Positions 44,049 through 53,050 of a stretch of DNA of 64,000 nt are shown in pieces. This stretch comes from CAIKZZ01 sp036742455 (GTDB lineage: Bacteria; Pseudomonadota; Gammaproteobacteria; Steroidobacterales; Steroidobacteraceae), in the NCBI GenBank assembly GCA_036742455.1, contig DAINQU010000003.1, positions 1-64,000 of the forward strand, given 5' to 3'. Under the pieces are notes generated by a model. The model was given only the letters and a program-made list of their open reading frames with translations. It searched no databases and was not told where the DNA came from. The position numbers and the translations under genes are program-made. Within the stretch, counting starts at the first letter, position 1. Each line of letters begins with the position of its first letter.

Positions 44049-46637
44049 TCAGTGGACCGGGCCCCGTTGCTTGTGGAAGTCCAACCCCGAACGACCGGAG
44101 GAGACCAGAATGCGATCGCCTGGGACGTACTCGCCGGCCAGCAAACGCTGCGCCAACGGATTTTCCAGATCCGTCTGTATGGCCCGCTTCAAAGGCCGCG
44201 CGCCGTACACCGGGTCGAAGCCGGCGTCACCGAGCCGATCAAGCGCCGCATCGTCCAAGACCAGCGCAAGCTCGCGGTCGGCCAGCCGACGACGCAGTCC
44301 TTCGATCTGAATGTCCACGATCCGACGTATTTCCGACCGACCGAGCGGGTGGAACACCACAATCTCGTCGATGCGGTTCACAAACTCCGGCCGGAAATGG
44401 TCCGACACGTTCTCCAGCACGGCCGCTTTCATACGACCGTAGTCCTTGCCGGCCATCTCCTGGATGGTCTGGGAACCCAGATTCGAGGTCATGATGACGA
44501 CCGTGTTGCGGAAGTCGACCGTCCGCCCCTGTCCGTCGGTGAGGCGTCCGTCGTCGAGCACTTGCAGCAAGACGTTGAACACGTCCGGGTGCGCCTTCTC
44601 GATCTCGTCGAGCAAGATCACCGAATACGGCCGACGGCGGACGGCTTCGGTCAGATAACCACCCTCTTCGTAGCCCACGTAGCCGGGAGGAGCGCCGATC
44701 ATGCGCGCCACCGAGTGCTTTTCCATGAATTCGCTCATATCGATCCGAACGAGCGAATCCTCCGTGTCGAAGAGGAACTCAGCGAGCGCCTTCGACAATT
44801 CGGTTTTGCCCACACCGGTTGGACCGAGGAACAGGAACGAGCCGTTCGGCCGCTTGGGGTCCGACAAGCCGGCGCGCGAACGACGGATCGCGTTGGCCAC
44901 CGCGGCCACTGCTTCCGCCTGGCCCACGACCCGAGTGCCGAGCGCGCCTTCCATCTTGAGCAATTTGTCTTTCTCGCCCTCAAGCATTTTGGACACGGGT
45001 ATCCCCGTCCACTTGGAGACGACCTCCGCGATCTCTTCCTCCGTGACCTTATTGCGGACTAGCGTTTGGACCGACTGATCGATGACCTCCGCCTCACGCA
45101 GTCGTTTCTCCAAACCCGGAATGCGCCCGTACTGAATTTCGGACATCTTGGCCAAATCGCCGTGACGTCGCGCTTCTTCAAAGGCCTGCCGAGCTTCCTC
45201 AAGGGCCTGCTTGATGTCCGCTTCGCCCTGCGAAGCCGCTTTCTCGCGCTTCCAAATTTCATCGAGATCCGCGTACTCGCGCTCGAGCTGCTTGAGCGAT
45301 GACTCGGCAAGATCCAGTCGCTTTCGAGACGCTTCGTCCTTTTCTTTACGCAGCGCTTCGCGCTCCATCTTGAGTTGGATGATGCGCCGATCGAGCCGAT
45401 CCATCTCCTCGGGCTTGGAGTCGATTTCCATCCGGATACGCGACGCGGCCTCATCGATCAGATCGATAGCCTTATCCGGAAGTTGTCGGTCAGCGATATA
45501 CCGATGCGACAGGGTGGCCGCCGCAACGATCGCCGGATCGGTGATCTGCACCTTGTGGTGCACGGCGTAGCGCTCCTTAAGACCGCGCAAAATGGCAATG
45601 GTGTCCTCGACCGAGGGTTCGTCCACCAAGACTTTTTGGAAGCGACGTTCGAGCGCGGCGTCCTTCTCAACGTACTTGCGGTATTCGTCCAGGGTCGTCG
45701 CCCCGACGCAGTGCAACTCACCGCGCGCAAGCGCGGGCTTCAGCATATTGCCCGCATCCATGGCGCCTTCGGCTTTGCCGGCACCGACCATCGTGTGCAA
45801 CTCGTCGACAAAGAGCACCACCTGACCTTCCTGCTTGGCAAGGTCGTTCAGCACCCCCTTGAGACGCTCTTCAAACTCACCACGGAACTTGGCGCCAGCG
45901 ATCAGCGAGCCCATGTCCAACGCCAGAATGCGCTTGTGCTTCAGCCCCTCTGGGACTTCGCCGTTAACGATCCGCTGCGCCAAACCTTCCACGATCGCGG
46001 TCTTACCCACGCCCGGCTCACCAATCAGCACAGGATTGTTTTTGGTGCGACGCTGCAGCACTTGAATGGTACGGCGTATCTCATCGTCGCGGCCGATCAC
46101 GGGATCGAGCTTGCCGCTGCGCGCGCGTTCCGTCAGGTCAATCGTGTACTTATCCAAGGCGCCGCGCGATTGCTCGGCATTGGCATCGTCCACGGTCGCG
46201 CCACCGCGCATTTCATCGATGGCTTTTTCGATGGCAGCCTTGTGCGCGCCCGCGTCTTTCATCGCGCGACCGAGGTCAGCGCGATCCTCCAAGGCCGCCA
46301 GCGCAAAGAGCTCCGACGAGATGAACTGATCGCCCCGCTTCTGAGCCGCTTTGTCGCAGGCATTCAAGAGGCGCGTCAGGTCATTGGAGACGTGCACGTC
46401 GCCGCCGTTGCCTTCCACCTTCGGCAATCGCTCTAGCGCTTCGTTGAGTTTGCTGCGCAGCGTCTGCAGATTGACGCCGGCACGGTCCAAGAGCGGACGC
46501 ACGGTTCCGCCTTGCTGATCCACCAACGCAAGGCCGAGATGCACCGGCTCAATGAACGCGTGATCACGGCCGAGTGCCATGGATTGGGCGTCGGCCAGGG
46601 CCAACTGAAAACTCGAGGTCAATTTATCTTGCCGCAT
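44049..46637 (-). CDS. clpB: ATP-dependent disaggregase ClpB
   Basis: 862 aa. Clp N-domain, first AAA+ with GEPGVGKT, the long coiled-coil middle domain (about 400-530) and second AAA+ with GPTGVGKT. It solubilises aggregates with DnaK. A sigma-32 promoter lies 40 nt upstream, so heat-shock control is expected. The stop is followed by the fmdB-like gene 85 nt later. Confidence 0.98.
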   Translation of the reverse strand: MRQDKLTSSFQLALADAQSMALGRDHAFIEPVHLGLALVDQQGGTVRPLLDRAGVNLQTLRSKLNEALERLPKVEGNGGDVHVSNDLTRLLNACDKAAQKRGDQFISSELFALAALEDRADLGRAMKDAGAHKAAIEKAIDEMRGGATVDDANAEQSRGALDKYTIDLTERARSGKLDPVIGRDDEIRRTIQVLQRRTKNNPVLIGEPGVGKTAIVEGLAQRIVNGEVPEGLKHKRILALDMGSLIAGAKFRGEFEERLKGVLNDLAKQEGQVVLFVDELHTMVGAGKAEGAMDAGNMLKPALARGELHCVGATTLDEYRKYVEKDAALERRFQKVLVDEPSVEDTIAILRGLKERYAVHHKVQITDPAIVAAATLSHRYIADRQLPDKAIDLIDEAASRIRMEIDSKPEEMDRLDRRIIQLKMEREALRKEKDEASRKRLDLAESSLKQLEREYADLDEIWKREKAASQGEADIKQALEEARQAFEEARRHGDLAKMSEIQYGRIPGLEKRLREAEVIDQSVQTLVRNKVTEEEIAEVVSKWTGIPVSKMLEGEKDKLLKMEGALGTRVVGQAEAVAAVANAIRRSRAGLSDPKRPNGSFLFLGPTGVGKTELSKALAEFLFDTEDSLVRIDMSEFMEKHSVARMIGAPPGYVGYEEGGYLTEAVRRRPYSVILLDEIEKAHPDVFNVLLQVLDDGRLTDGQGRTVDFRNTVVIMTSNLGSQTIQEMAGKDYGRMKAAVLENVSDHFRPEFVNRIDEIVVFHPLGRSEIRRIVDIQIEGLRRRLADRELALVLDDAALDRLGDAGFDPVYGARPLKRAIQTDLENPLAQRLLAGEYVPGDRILVSSGRSGLDFHKQRGPVH

Positions 46638-46676
46638 GCGCCGGCTCCCACAAGGTAAGTGTCTGTTGAGAGCGTT

Positions 46677-46701
46677 GTGGGGCCCGCTGGCCAGAATTCA
46701 A
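46677..46701 (-). promoter_or_regulatory. sigma-32 (heat-shock) promoter of clpB
   Basis: On the minus strand TTGAAT (46696-46701) and CCCCAC (46677-46682) are separated by 13 nt, matching the RpoH consensus CTTGAAA-N13-CCCCAT. The start would be near 46670, about 33 nt before the clpB ATG. Confidence 0.7.
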
Positions 46702-46708
46702 CCAAGTA

Positions 46709-47539
46709 TCAACCGAAGTGCGCACCTTCGGCGTGCTGCGTGAACCAGATCACAGCAAGGCCAGCCACGATCAGCACGATCTGCTCGAGGGAGCGGCGCG
46801 GCGTCACGTGGCGATGCAGGCCGGGGATCAGGTCGGCAACTGCCACGTAGAGCAGCGACGCACCGGCGACCGCCAAGCCATAGGGCAGCAGCCGACTGAC
46901 CGTCTCGAACGCGTAAAGCGCCGCGATGCCCCCCAGCACCGCGCCGAGGCTGCTGAGCAGGTTCAGCGCAAGCGCACGCCAGCGATGCACACCGGCGTGT
47001 AGTAACACGGCGATGTTGCCCATTTCCTGCGGCAACTCGTGGGCAAAGACGGCCAGCGCGGTGGCGACACCGAGCTCGGGTCGCGTCAAGTACGCCGCCG
47101 CCACGATCACGCCGTCGAGCGCGTTATGGAACGCTTCGCCCAGCAACAGCATCGGACCCACGGCCGGCCCTGACGCGCTCGAGGACCCGTGTCGATGGCC
47201 CTCACCGCCGTGCAGCGGGTGCCCTTCGCACGGACTCGCGTCGTGGCAATGTCGCCACAGGACGAGCTTCTCGAGCAGGAAGAAGAACAGCAACCCCGCC
47301 ACAATCGCGACACCGATCGCGCGCACGCCGGCGGGCCCCACCCCTTCGATCGCTTCGGGAATGAGCCCCAGCAAAGCGGCACCGAGCAGCGCGCCGGTCG
47401 CGAAACTGACGAGGTGCGGCACGAGTGAACGCCGCAGACCCTCCGGCAACGACACAAAAATCGAGGCCACAACCGCGGAGGCAAGCCCCACCGAGGCGGT
47501 CAGACCGAGAATAGCGATGAGCGGGGGCATGGCGGCCAT
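46709..47539 (-). CDS. ZIP-family metal transporter
   Basis: 276 aa, eight TM segments. The metal-site motifs of TM4 and TM5 are present: EAFHNALDGV and FAHELPQEMG. The loop between TM3 and TM4 is His-rich (CHDASPCEGHPLHGGEGHRH), as in zinc transporters. It probably imports Zn2+ or other divalent ions across the inner membrane. It ends 8 nt after the clpB promoter region and follows pgeF with a 9-nt gap, so it may share the rluD-pgeF transcript. Confidence 0.9.
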   Translation of the reverse strand: MAAMPPLIAILGLTASVGLASAVVASIFVSLPEGLRRSLVPHLVSFATGALLGAALLGLIPEAIEGVGPAGVRAIGVAIVAGLLFFFLLEKLVLWRHCHDASPCEGHPLHGGEGHRHGSSSASGPAVGPMLLLGEAFHNALDGVIVAAAYLTRPELGVATALAVFAHELPQEMGNIAVLLHAGVHRWRALALNLLSSLGAVLGGIAALYAFETVSRLLPYGLAVAGASLLYVAVADLIPGLHRHVTPRRSLEQIVLIVAGLAVIWFTQHAEGAHFG

Positions 47540-47548
47540 GGCGCCAGT

Positions 47549-48301
47549 CTAGCGGCTTTGGCGGTGACGCCAGAGCAGTGTCGCCTGCCGACCGCTCTGG
47601 GGATCGCGACGGTGCGAATAAAAACGATCCGGTTGGCTGTGGGTGCATTCGCCGCAATCCACCACATCGGTCACGCCGAGGCGCCCCAGGCGCGCGCGCG
47701 CCAATGCCGCCAAGTCGGCCTGCCAACGGCCACGCGCATTGGCAGCAAAAAACAGGCAATCCTCGGGTGCTTGATCCAAAAAGGCCGCTCGAACGTCGTC
47801 CCCGACTTCGAACGCGGACGATCCGATGGCCGGCCCCAGCCAGGCAATCACCTCGCTCGCCGGGCTCTCCAAGGCGGTCAAGGTCGCCTCGATGACGCCC
47901 GCGGCAAGGCCGCGCCAGCCGGCGTGCGCCAATCCCAAGCGCAATCCATCCCGGTGCATCAACGCCACCGGCAAACAATCGGCAGTCAGGATCGCCAACA
48001 CCCGGTCCGGATGGGCGGTCACGGCAGCGTCGCACGGTTCGGTCGGCAGCGAGCGCCCGTCGTCGACGTGGACGCGTATCCCGTGCACCTGTTTCAGCCA
48101 GAGCGGTTCGCTGGGCAGGTTTAAGGCCGCCCGCAGCCGGTTCCGGTTCTCTGCCACCGCCTCCGGCGCATCGCTGACGGAGGTCGCCAGGTTGAGCGCC
48201 TCGCAGCCGCCACGGCTGACACCACCGTGGCGCGTGGTCGTGCCCAGCCGGACGGCGGCAGGCAGGACCCGATGGGCCGGCAGCCAGCCGATCGCACTCA
48301 T
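47549..48301 (-). CDS. pgeF: peptidoglycan editing factor PgeF (YfiH, laccase-domain)
   Basis: 250 aa. Signatures TTRHGGVSRGGCEALNLA, QVHGIRV, HAGWRGLAAGV (with Cys/His zinc ligands) fit the DUF152/YfiH family. PgeF removes L-Ser wrongly placed in peptidoglycan precursors, and purine-nucleoside activity has also been reported for relatives. The ATG overlaps the rluD stop by 4 nt. rluD-pgeF is a conserved gammaproteobacterial pair, usually followed by clpB. Confidence 0.94.
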   Translation of the reverse strand: MSAIGWLPAHRVLPAAVRLGTTTRHGGVSRGGCEALNLATSVSDAPEAVAENRNRLRAALNLPSEPLWLKQVHGIRVHVDDGRSLPTEPCDAAVTAHPDRVLAILTADCLPVALMHRDGLRLGLAHAGWRGLAAGVIEATLTALESPASEVIAWLGPAIGSSAFEVGDDVRAAFLDQAPEDCLFFAANARGRWQADLAALARARLGRLGVTDVVDCGECTHSQPDRFYSHRRDPQSGRQATLLWRHRQSR

Positions 48302-49272
48302 CGCAAGCGCGGGTCGGCCGTGTCTGCCGCCTTGAGATCGGCGCGCAAGACGGTGACGAGGTGGACAAAATCGGGGGGCAGCGGCGCCTCAAACGACACT
48401 TTCTTGCCCGTGGTCGGGTGTTTGAACGTCAGTCGCCGGGCGTGCAGGGCTTGTCGGCGGAACGTGTTCAAGGTGTCGACCAGCTCGGGCGTCGCGCCTT
48501 TGGGGAATGCCGGACGACGACCGTAGAGCGGATCCCCGACCAGCGGGAACCCGATATGCGCCATGTGGACGCGAATCTGATGGGTGCGCCCTGTCTCCAG
48601 ATTGACCCGGATGTGAGTCTGGGCCCGGAACCGCTCAATGACGCGATAATGGCTGACCGCCTCACGGCCGCTCTGGCGCACAGACATGCGCAAGCGATCG
48701 GTCGGATGCCGGTCGATCGGGGCTTCTACCGTGCCGCCGGCGGTCATGACGCCCTGGGCCACAGCCTCGTACTCGCGTTCGACCTCGTGGCCGGCCAGGG
48801 CCCGGGTGAGCTTGAGATGGGCCACGGTGGTGCGGGCGACGACCAGAAGACCGCTCGTGTCTTTGTCGAGGCGATGCACAATACCGGCCCGCGGCAGCTG
48901 CGCGAGCGCTTCATCGCGCCCCAGCAGGGCATTTTGCAGGGTGGACCGGGGGTTACCCGCCCCCGGGTGGACGACCAAACCGGGCGGCTTGGCAATCACG
49001 ATGATGGCCGCGTCTTCATAGACCACGTCCAGATCGATGGCCTCCGGCGCCACCTCGACGACCGCCTCGGTGAGGGGCGTCACGCGCACCAGTTCGCCGC
49101 CACGGACCACGTCTCGGGGCTTGGGTACGGCACCGTCCACAAGGACACGCCCCGCCTCGATCCACGCCTTGAGGCGTGTCCGCGAGTAGTCGGGGAACAG
49201 TTGGGCGAGTGTCAGGTCTAAACGCTGACCCCGCTGCGCGTCGGGAACGCGCTCTTCGAGGAATCCAGTCAT
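48298..49272 (-). CDS. rluD: 23S rRNA pseudouridine(1911/1915/1917) synthase RluD
   Basis: 324 aa. An S4 domain at the N-terminus (DLTLAQLFPDYSRTRLKAWI), then the catalytic GIVHRLDKDTSGLLVVA with the nucleophilic Asp. The ATG at 49272 is divergent from bamD and chosen because upstream codons lack homology and would overlap bamD. bamD on the other strand and rluD are divergent neighbours in many gammaproteobacteria. Confidence 0.95.
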   Translation of the reverse strand: MTGFLEERVPDAQRGQRLDLTLAQLFPDYSRTRLKAWIEAGRVLVDGAVPKPRDVVRGGELVRVTPLTEAVVEVAPEAIDLDVVYEDAAIIVIAKPPGLVVHPGAGNPRSTLQNALLGRDEALAQLPRAGIVHRLDKDTSGLLVVARTTVAHLKLTRALAGHEVEREYEAVAQGVMTAGGTVEAPIDRHPTDRLRMSVRQSGREAVSHYRVIERFRAQTHIRVNLETGRTHQIRVHMAHIGFPLVGDPLYGRRPAFPKGATPELVDTLNTFRRQALHARRLTFKHPTTGKKVSFEAPLPPDFVHLVTVLRADLKAADTADPRLR

Positions 49273-49287
49273 GACGGGAACATACGC

Positions 49288-49293
49288 TATACT
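49288..49293 (+). promoter_or_regulatory. candidate -10 element of bamD
   Basis: TATACT followed by a GC-rich start region lies 31 nt before the GTG of bamD, excluding a translation start at the upstream ATG (49271). No good -35 is visible, so the promoter assignment is tentative. Confidence 0.35.
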
Positions 49294-49324
49294 CCGCCGC
49301 CTTGCATTCGCCGATGGCAATCCC

Positions 49325-50155
49325 GTGACCCAGACGACCCCCCATTTGTCTCTCCCCCGCCGGTCCGGGCTGCGCATCGTCGCCGCTTGCGCCCTCGTCG
49401 CGATCGCTCTGGTGGGGGGTGGCTGCAAGAGCTTCCGACATCACGACGATGCCAACCTGAGCCCCGAGGCCATGTACAAGGTGGCCCAAAAGTATCTGAA
49501 TGAAGGCAGCTACGGGGCCGCGGTCAAGGCACTCGAGTCGCTGACGGCCCGCTACCCGTTCAGCGACCCGGCGAAGCAAGCCCGCCTCGACCTCATCTAC
49601 GGCTACTACAAGCAGCACGAGAAGGAATCGGCCGTCGACGCCGCCGACAGCTTCATTCGTGAAAACCCGACGCATCCGCGCTTGGATTACGCGTACTACA
49701 TGAAAGGGCTGGTCTATTTCGAACGCGACCTGAACTTTCTCGAGCGCTGGATGAAGGTCGATATTTCCGAGCGTCCGCCGCAGGATCTGAACAAGTCGTT
49801 GGAAGCGTTCCAACAGGTCATCACGCGTTATCCGCAAAGCGAATACGCCGCCGATGCGCATCAGCGCATGATTTATATCCGCAACCGCCTCGCGGACTAC
49901 AATATTCACGTGGCGCGCTACTACGTGAAGCGTGGCGCCTGGGTGGCCGCGCTCGCGCGAGCACGCGAAGTGATTGAAAACTACGAGGGCGCGCCGCGCA
50001 CGCAGGATGCCCTGGAAATCTCCATTCAGTGCTATGACCAGCTCGGGATGAAGGATTTGGCGGCCGACACGCGCAAAATTTTGGCGTCCAATTTCCCGAA
50101 TGGCTCGAACGCCGACAGTTCGACCCGCAAAAATCACTGGTGGAAGCCGTTCTGA
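49325..50155 (+). CDS. bamD: outer-membrane protein assembly factor BamD
   Basis: 276 aa from the GTG at 49325. A lipoprotein signal with lipobox VGGGC (lipidation at Cys34) is followed by five TPR-like repeats (AVKALESLTARYPFSDPAKQ, AFQQVITRYPQSEYAADAHQ). BamD is the essential lipoprotein of the BAM complex that inserts beta-barrel proteins. An ATG at 49271 is open in frame but precedes the likely transcription start. Confidence 0.94.
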   Translation: MTQTTPHLSLPRRSGLRIVAACALVAIALVGGGCKSFRHHDDANLSPEAMYKVAQKYLNEGSYGAAVKALESLTARYPFSDPAKQARLDLIYGYYKQHEKESAVDAADSFIRENPTHPRLDYAYYMKGLVYFERDLNFLERWMKVDISERPPQDLNKSLEAFQQVITRYPQSEYAADAHQRMIYIRNRLADYNIHVARYYVKRGAWVAALARAREVIENYEGAPRTQDALEISIQCYDQLGMKDLAADTRKILASNFPNGSNADSSTRKNHWWKPF

Positions 50156-50167
50156 GGAACGGCTCGT

Positions 50168-50189
50168 GGAGCCGCCGATCAGCGGCTCC
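50168..50189. terminator. hairpin between convergent bamD and nadE
   Basis: GGAGCCGC (50168-50175) pairs with GCGGCTCC (50182-50189) around CGATCA. It overlaps the last codons of nadE and serves both strands by symmetry. No T-run follows, so efficiency is uncertain. Confidence 0.4.
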
Positions 50190-51807
50190 GGTACCCTGAC
50201 GTAATCGGGTAGCGCCAATCGCGCCCGAAAGCCCGGCCGCTGATGCGGATCCCGGGCGGCGCCTGCCGACGCTTGTACTCGTTGCGCTTCACCATCTCGA
50301 GCACCCGACCCACCGTCGCGCGATCGAATCCACGCGCCGCAATTTCATCGACGGAGAGGTCTTCCTCAATGAACGCCTCGAGTATCGGGTCGAGCACCTC
50401 GTACGGCGGCAGCGAGTCCGTGTCCTTCTGATCCTCGCGCAACTCAGCACTCGGCGGGCGTTCGATGACCCGCGCTGGAATCGCCGCCGACAGGCTGTTG
50501 CGATAGTGCGCGAGACGGTACACCAACAGCTTTGACAGGTCCTTGATCGGGGCAAATCCACCCGCCATGTCGCCGTAGAGCGTGGCGTATCCCACGGCCA
50601 TCTCGCTCTTATTGCCGGTCGTCAGCAACATCGAACCGGTCTTATTGGAAATCCCCATCAGCAGCACGCCACGGCAGCGCGACTGGATGTTCTCCTCGCT
50701 CGCATCCCATGGTCGACCCGCAAACTGTTCTTTCAGCGCCGCTTGGGTGGTCGCAAACATCTCTTCGATCGAGATCACGCTATAGCGCACGCCGAGCGTT
50801 CGCGCTTGCGCTTCGGCATCCTCGAGACTCATCGACGAGGTGTATCGCGATGGCATCATGACCGCGTGTACACGGTCGGCGCCGAGCGCATCGACGGCAA
50901 TGGCCAAGGTCAGCGCCGAATCAATACCGCCGGAGAGGCCCATGACGACCCCCGGGAAGCGGTGCTTACCGACATAGTCGCGCACCCCCATGACGAGCGC
51001 GCCGTAGACGCTGGCTTCCTCGGAAACCTCCGGCTCGATCTCGCCCGGCACCGGCTCAAGCCGCCCGTCCCGGCGTACGAATTCCACGACGGCAGTGGCC
51101 TCGCGCCAGGCGGGCAAGCGATGAGTGAGCTCTGCGGTCGCCGACATGACAAAGCTATTGCCATCAAACACGAGCTCGTCCTGCCCGCCCACGAGGTTCA
51201 GGTACACGAGCGGCAGTCCGACTTCCGCAATCCGTTGCCGCGCCAAGGCCTCGCGCTCCCGCTGTTTGCGCATCTGGTACGGCGAGGCGTTGATGACCAA
51301 TAGGGCCTCCGCGCCGGCCGCATGGGCCGCACGGGCTGGTTCGGCCTCCCACAAGTCTTCACACACCAAGAGCGCGACGCGTGCGCCTTGGACGTCAACG
51401 AGCGTCGGTGCCGAACCCGGACGGAAGTAGCGCTTCTCGTCAAACACACGGTAGTTCGGCAACGCCTGTTTGCGGTGATTCGCATAGACCCGTCCGCCGC
51501 GGATCAAGGCGGCGGAGTTATAGATCGCTTTCTCGCGATACTCCGGGTAGCCGACGACGAGATCCACACCGGTCGGCGCTTCGGCGCACAGGCGCTGCAT
51601 CGCCGATTGGATCTGGCGGCGGAAGCCGGAATGGAACAGCAGGTCCTCAGGCGGATAGCCGGCCAACGCCAACTCCGGCAAAAGCACCACGTGCGCGCCC
51701 GCGTCAGCCGCCGTCTTGGCCGCCGCGAGCACGCGCTGGCTGTTGCCCTCAACGTCCCCAACGCACAGGTCGTATTGAGCGAGGAAGATCCTGAGCGTGG
51801 TCTCCAC
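50179..51807 (-). CDS. nadE: glutamine-dependent NAD+ synthetase
   Basis: 542 aa. N-terminal nitrilase-type glutaminase domain with the Glu-Lys-Cys triad (LPELALAGYP, KQALPNYRVFDE, LVCEDLWE) and C-terminal synthetase with PP-loop GLSGGIDSALT. It amidates nicotinate adenine dinucleotide using glutamine. The start is GTG. It follows sucD by 26 nt. Confidence 0.96.
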   Translation of the reverse strand: METTLRIFLAQYDLCVGDVEGNSQRVLAAAKTAADAGAHVVLLPELALAGYPPEDLLFHSGFRRQIQSAMQRLCAEAPTGVDLVVGYPEYREKAIYNSAALIRGGRVYANHRKQALPNYRVFDEKRYFRPGSAPTLVDVQGARVALLVCEDLWEAEPARAAHAAGAEALLVINASPYQMRKQREREALARQRIAEVGLPLVYLNLVGGQDELVFDGNSFVMSATAELTHRLPAWREATAVVEFVRRDGRLEPVPGEIEPEVSEEASVYGALVMGVRDYVGKHRFPGVVMGLSGGIDSALTLAIAVDALGADRVHAVMMPSRYTSSMSLEDAEAQARTLGVRYSVISIEEMFATTQAALKEQFAGRPWDASEENIQSRCRGVLLMGISNKTGSMLLTTGNKSEMAVGYATLYGDMAGGFAPIKDLSKLLVYRLAHYRNSLSAAIPARVIERPPSAELREDQKDTDSLPPYEVLDPILEAFIEEDLSVDEIAARGFDRATVGRVLEMVKRNEYKRRQAPPGIRISGRAFGRDWRYPITSGYRSR

Positions 51808-51833
51808 CGGATGGGCTCGGGCGTGCGTCGGGC

Positions 51834-53039
51834 TCAGCGAGCCCGACGCGCAGCCTTCTTCTTCACCGGCCGTGAGGTGGCCACTTTCGTCTTGGTCTTG
51901 GCGTTGGCTGCGGCTTTCGCTTTGGCCTTCGCTTTGCCCGTGACCGCCGGGGTCGCCGAACGACGGGTCGGCTTGGCGGTCACCGTTGCTTTGGGCGATG
52001 CCGAGCGGACAGGCTTTGCTGCAGGCTTGGTTGGCTTGGCTTTGAGCGCGGCCTTCGCCGCCACCTTCGCCTTGCCAGTTCCCTTCGCCTTAGCAGCGCC
52101 CTTCGCAGCGGGCTTAGCCGGCGCCTTCGGCGTCTTTTTTGCGGCTTTGCGACGCGCCTTCGCCTGCTTCGCGGCCAGCAACCGAGCCATCGCCGTACCG
52201 AGCTCGGCCGGCGAATGGACCGTGGTCACGCCGGCCGCTTCGAGCGCGGCAAACTTATCCGCCGCCGTGCCCTTACCCCCGGCAATCACAGCGCCCGCAT
52301 GGCCCATGCGCTTGCCCGGAGGCGCCGTCACACCGGCGATGTACGCCACCACAGGCTTCGTCACGTGCTTGCGGATGTACTCGGCGCCCGCCTCTTCGTC
52401 ACTGCCGCCGATCTCGCCGACCATGATGATGCCTTCCGTCTTCGGATCGGCTTCAAACAGGGCGAGAACGTCGACGAAATTCATGCCGCGGACGGGGTCA
52501 CCGCCGATGCCGACACAGGTGGTCTGGCCGAGCCCGAGACGCGTGGTCTGAAAGACGGCCTCGTACGTCAGCGTACCAGAGCGCGACACAATGCCAATCT
52601 TGCCCGGCTTGTGGATGAAGCCCGGCATGATGCCGACCTTGGCTTCGCCCGGCGTGATCACGCCCGGGCAGTTCGGGCCGACCAAGCGCGTGTCGTAGCC
52701 TTTCAGGGCTTCCTTGACGCGGATCATGTCGTTCACCGGAATCCCTTCGGTGATGCAAATGATCAACTTGATACCGGCATCGGCCGCTTCCAAGATCGCA
52801 TCCGCCGCACCGGCGGCCGGCACGTAAATCATGCTGACGTCGGCTTGGGTCGCACGGACTGCATCGTGCGCGGTGTTGAACACCGGCAATCCCAGATGCG
52901 TCTGGCCACCGCGGCCCGGCGTCACGCCGCCCACCAACTGGGTCCCGTACGCCAGGCACTGCTCCGAGTGGAACGTCCCCTGCTTACCCGTAAAGCCCTG
53001 AACGATGACGCGGCTCTTCTTTGAAAGGAGAATGCTCAT
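51834..53039 (-). CDS. sucD: succinyl-CoA synthetase alpha subunit with Lys/Ala-rich C-terminal extension
   Basis: 401 aa against about 290 in the family. Residues 1-290 are canonical (CoA-binding GFTGKQGTFHSEQ, active-site His in GHAGAVIAGG). From about residue 292 a 110-residue tail of Lys, Ala, Pro and Thr follows (RRKAAKKTPKAPAKPA), unlike normal SucD, which ends at the core. Reading frame is continuous with no stop or shift. The tail resembles the one on the FmdB-like protein. The ATG lies 11 nt after the sucC stop. Confidence 0.95.
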   Translation of the reverse strand: MSILLSKKSRVIVQGFTGKQGTFHSEQCLAYGTQLVGGVTPGRGGQTHLGLPVFNTAHDAVRATQADVSMIYVPAAGAADAILEAADAGIKLIICITEGIPVNDMIRVKEALKGYDTRLVGPNCPGVITPGEAKVGIMPGFIHKPGKIGIVSRSGTLTYEAVFQTTRLGLGQTTCVGIGGDPVRGMNFVDVLALFEADPKTEGIIMVGEIGGSDEEAGAEYIRKHVTKPVVAYIAGVTAPPGKRMGHAGAVIAGGKGTAADKFAALEAAGVTTVHSPAELGTAMARLLAAKQAKARRKAAKKTPKAPAKPAAKGAAKAKGTGKAKVAAKAALKAKPTKPAAKPVRSASPKATVTAKPTRRSATPAVTGKAKAKAKAAANAKTKTKVATSRPVKKKAARRAR

Positions 53040-53050
53040 GGACGAAGTTC

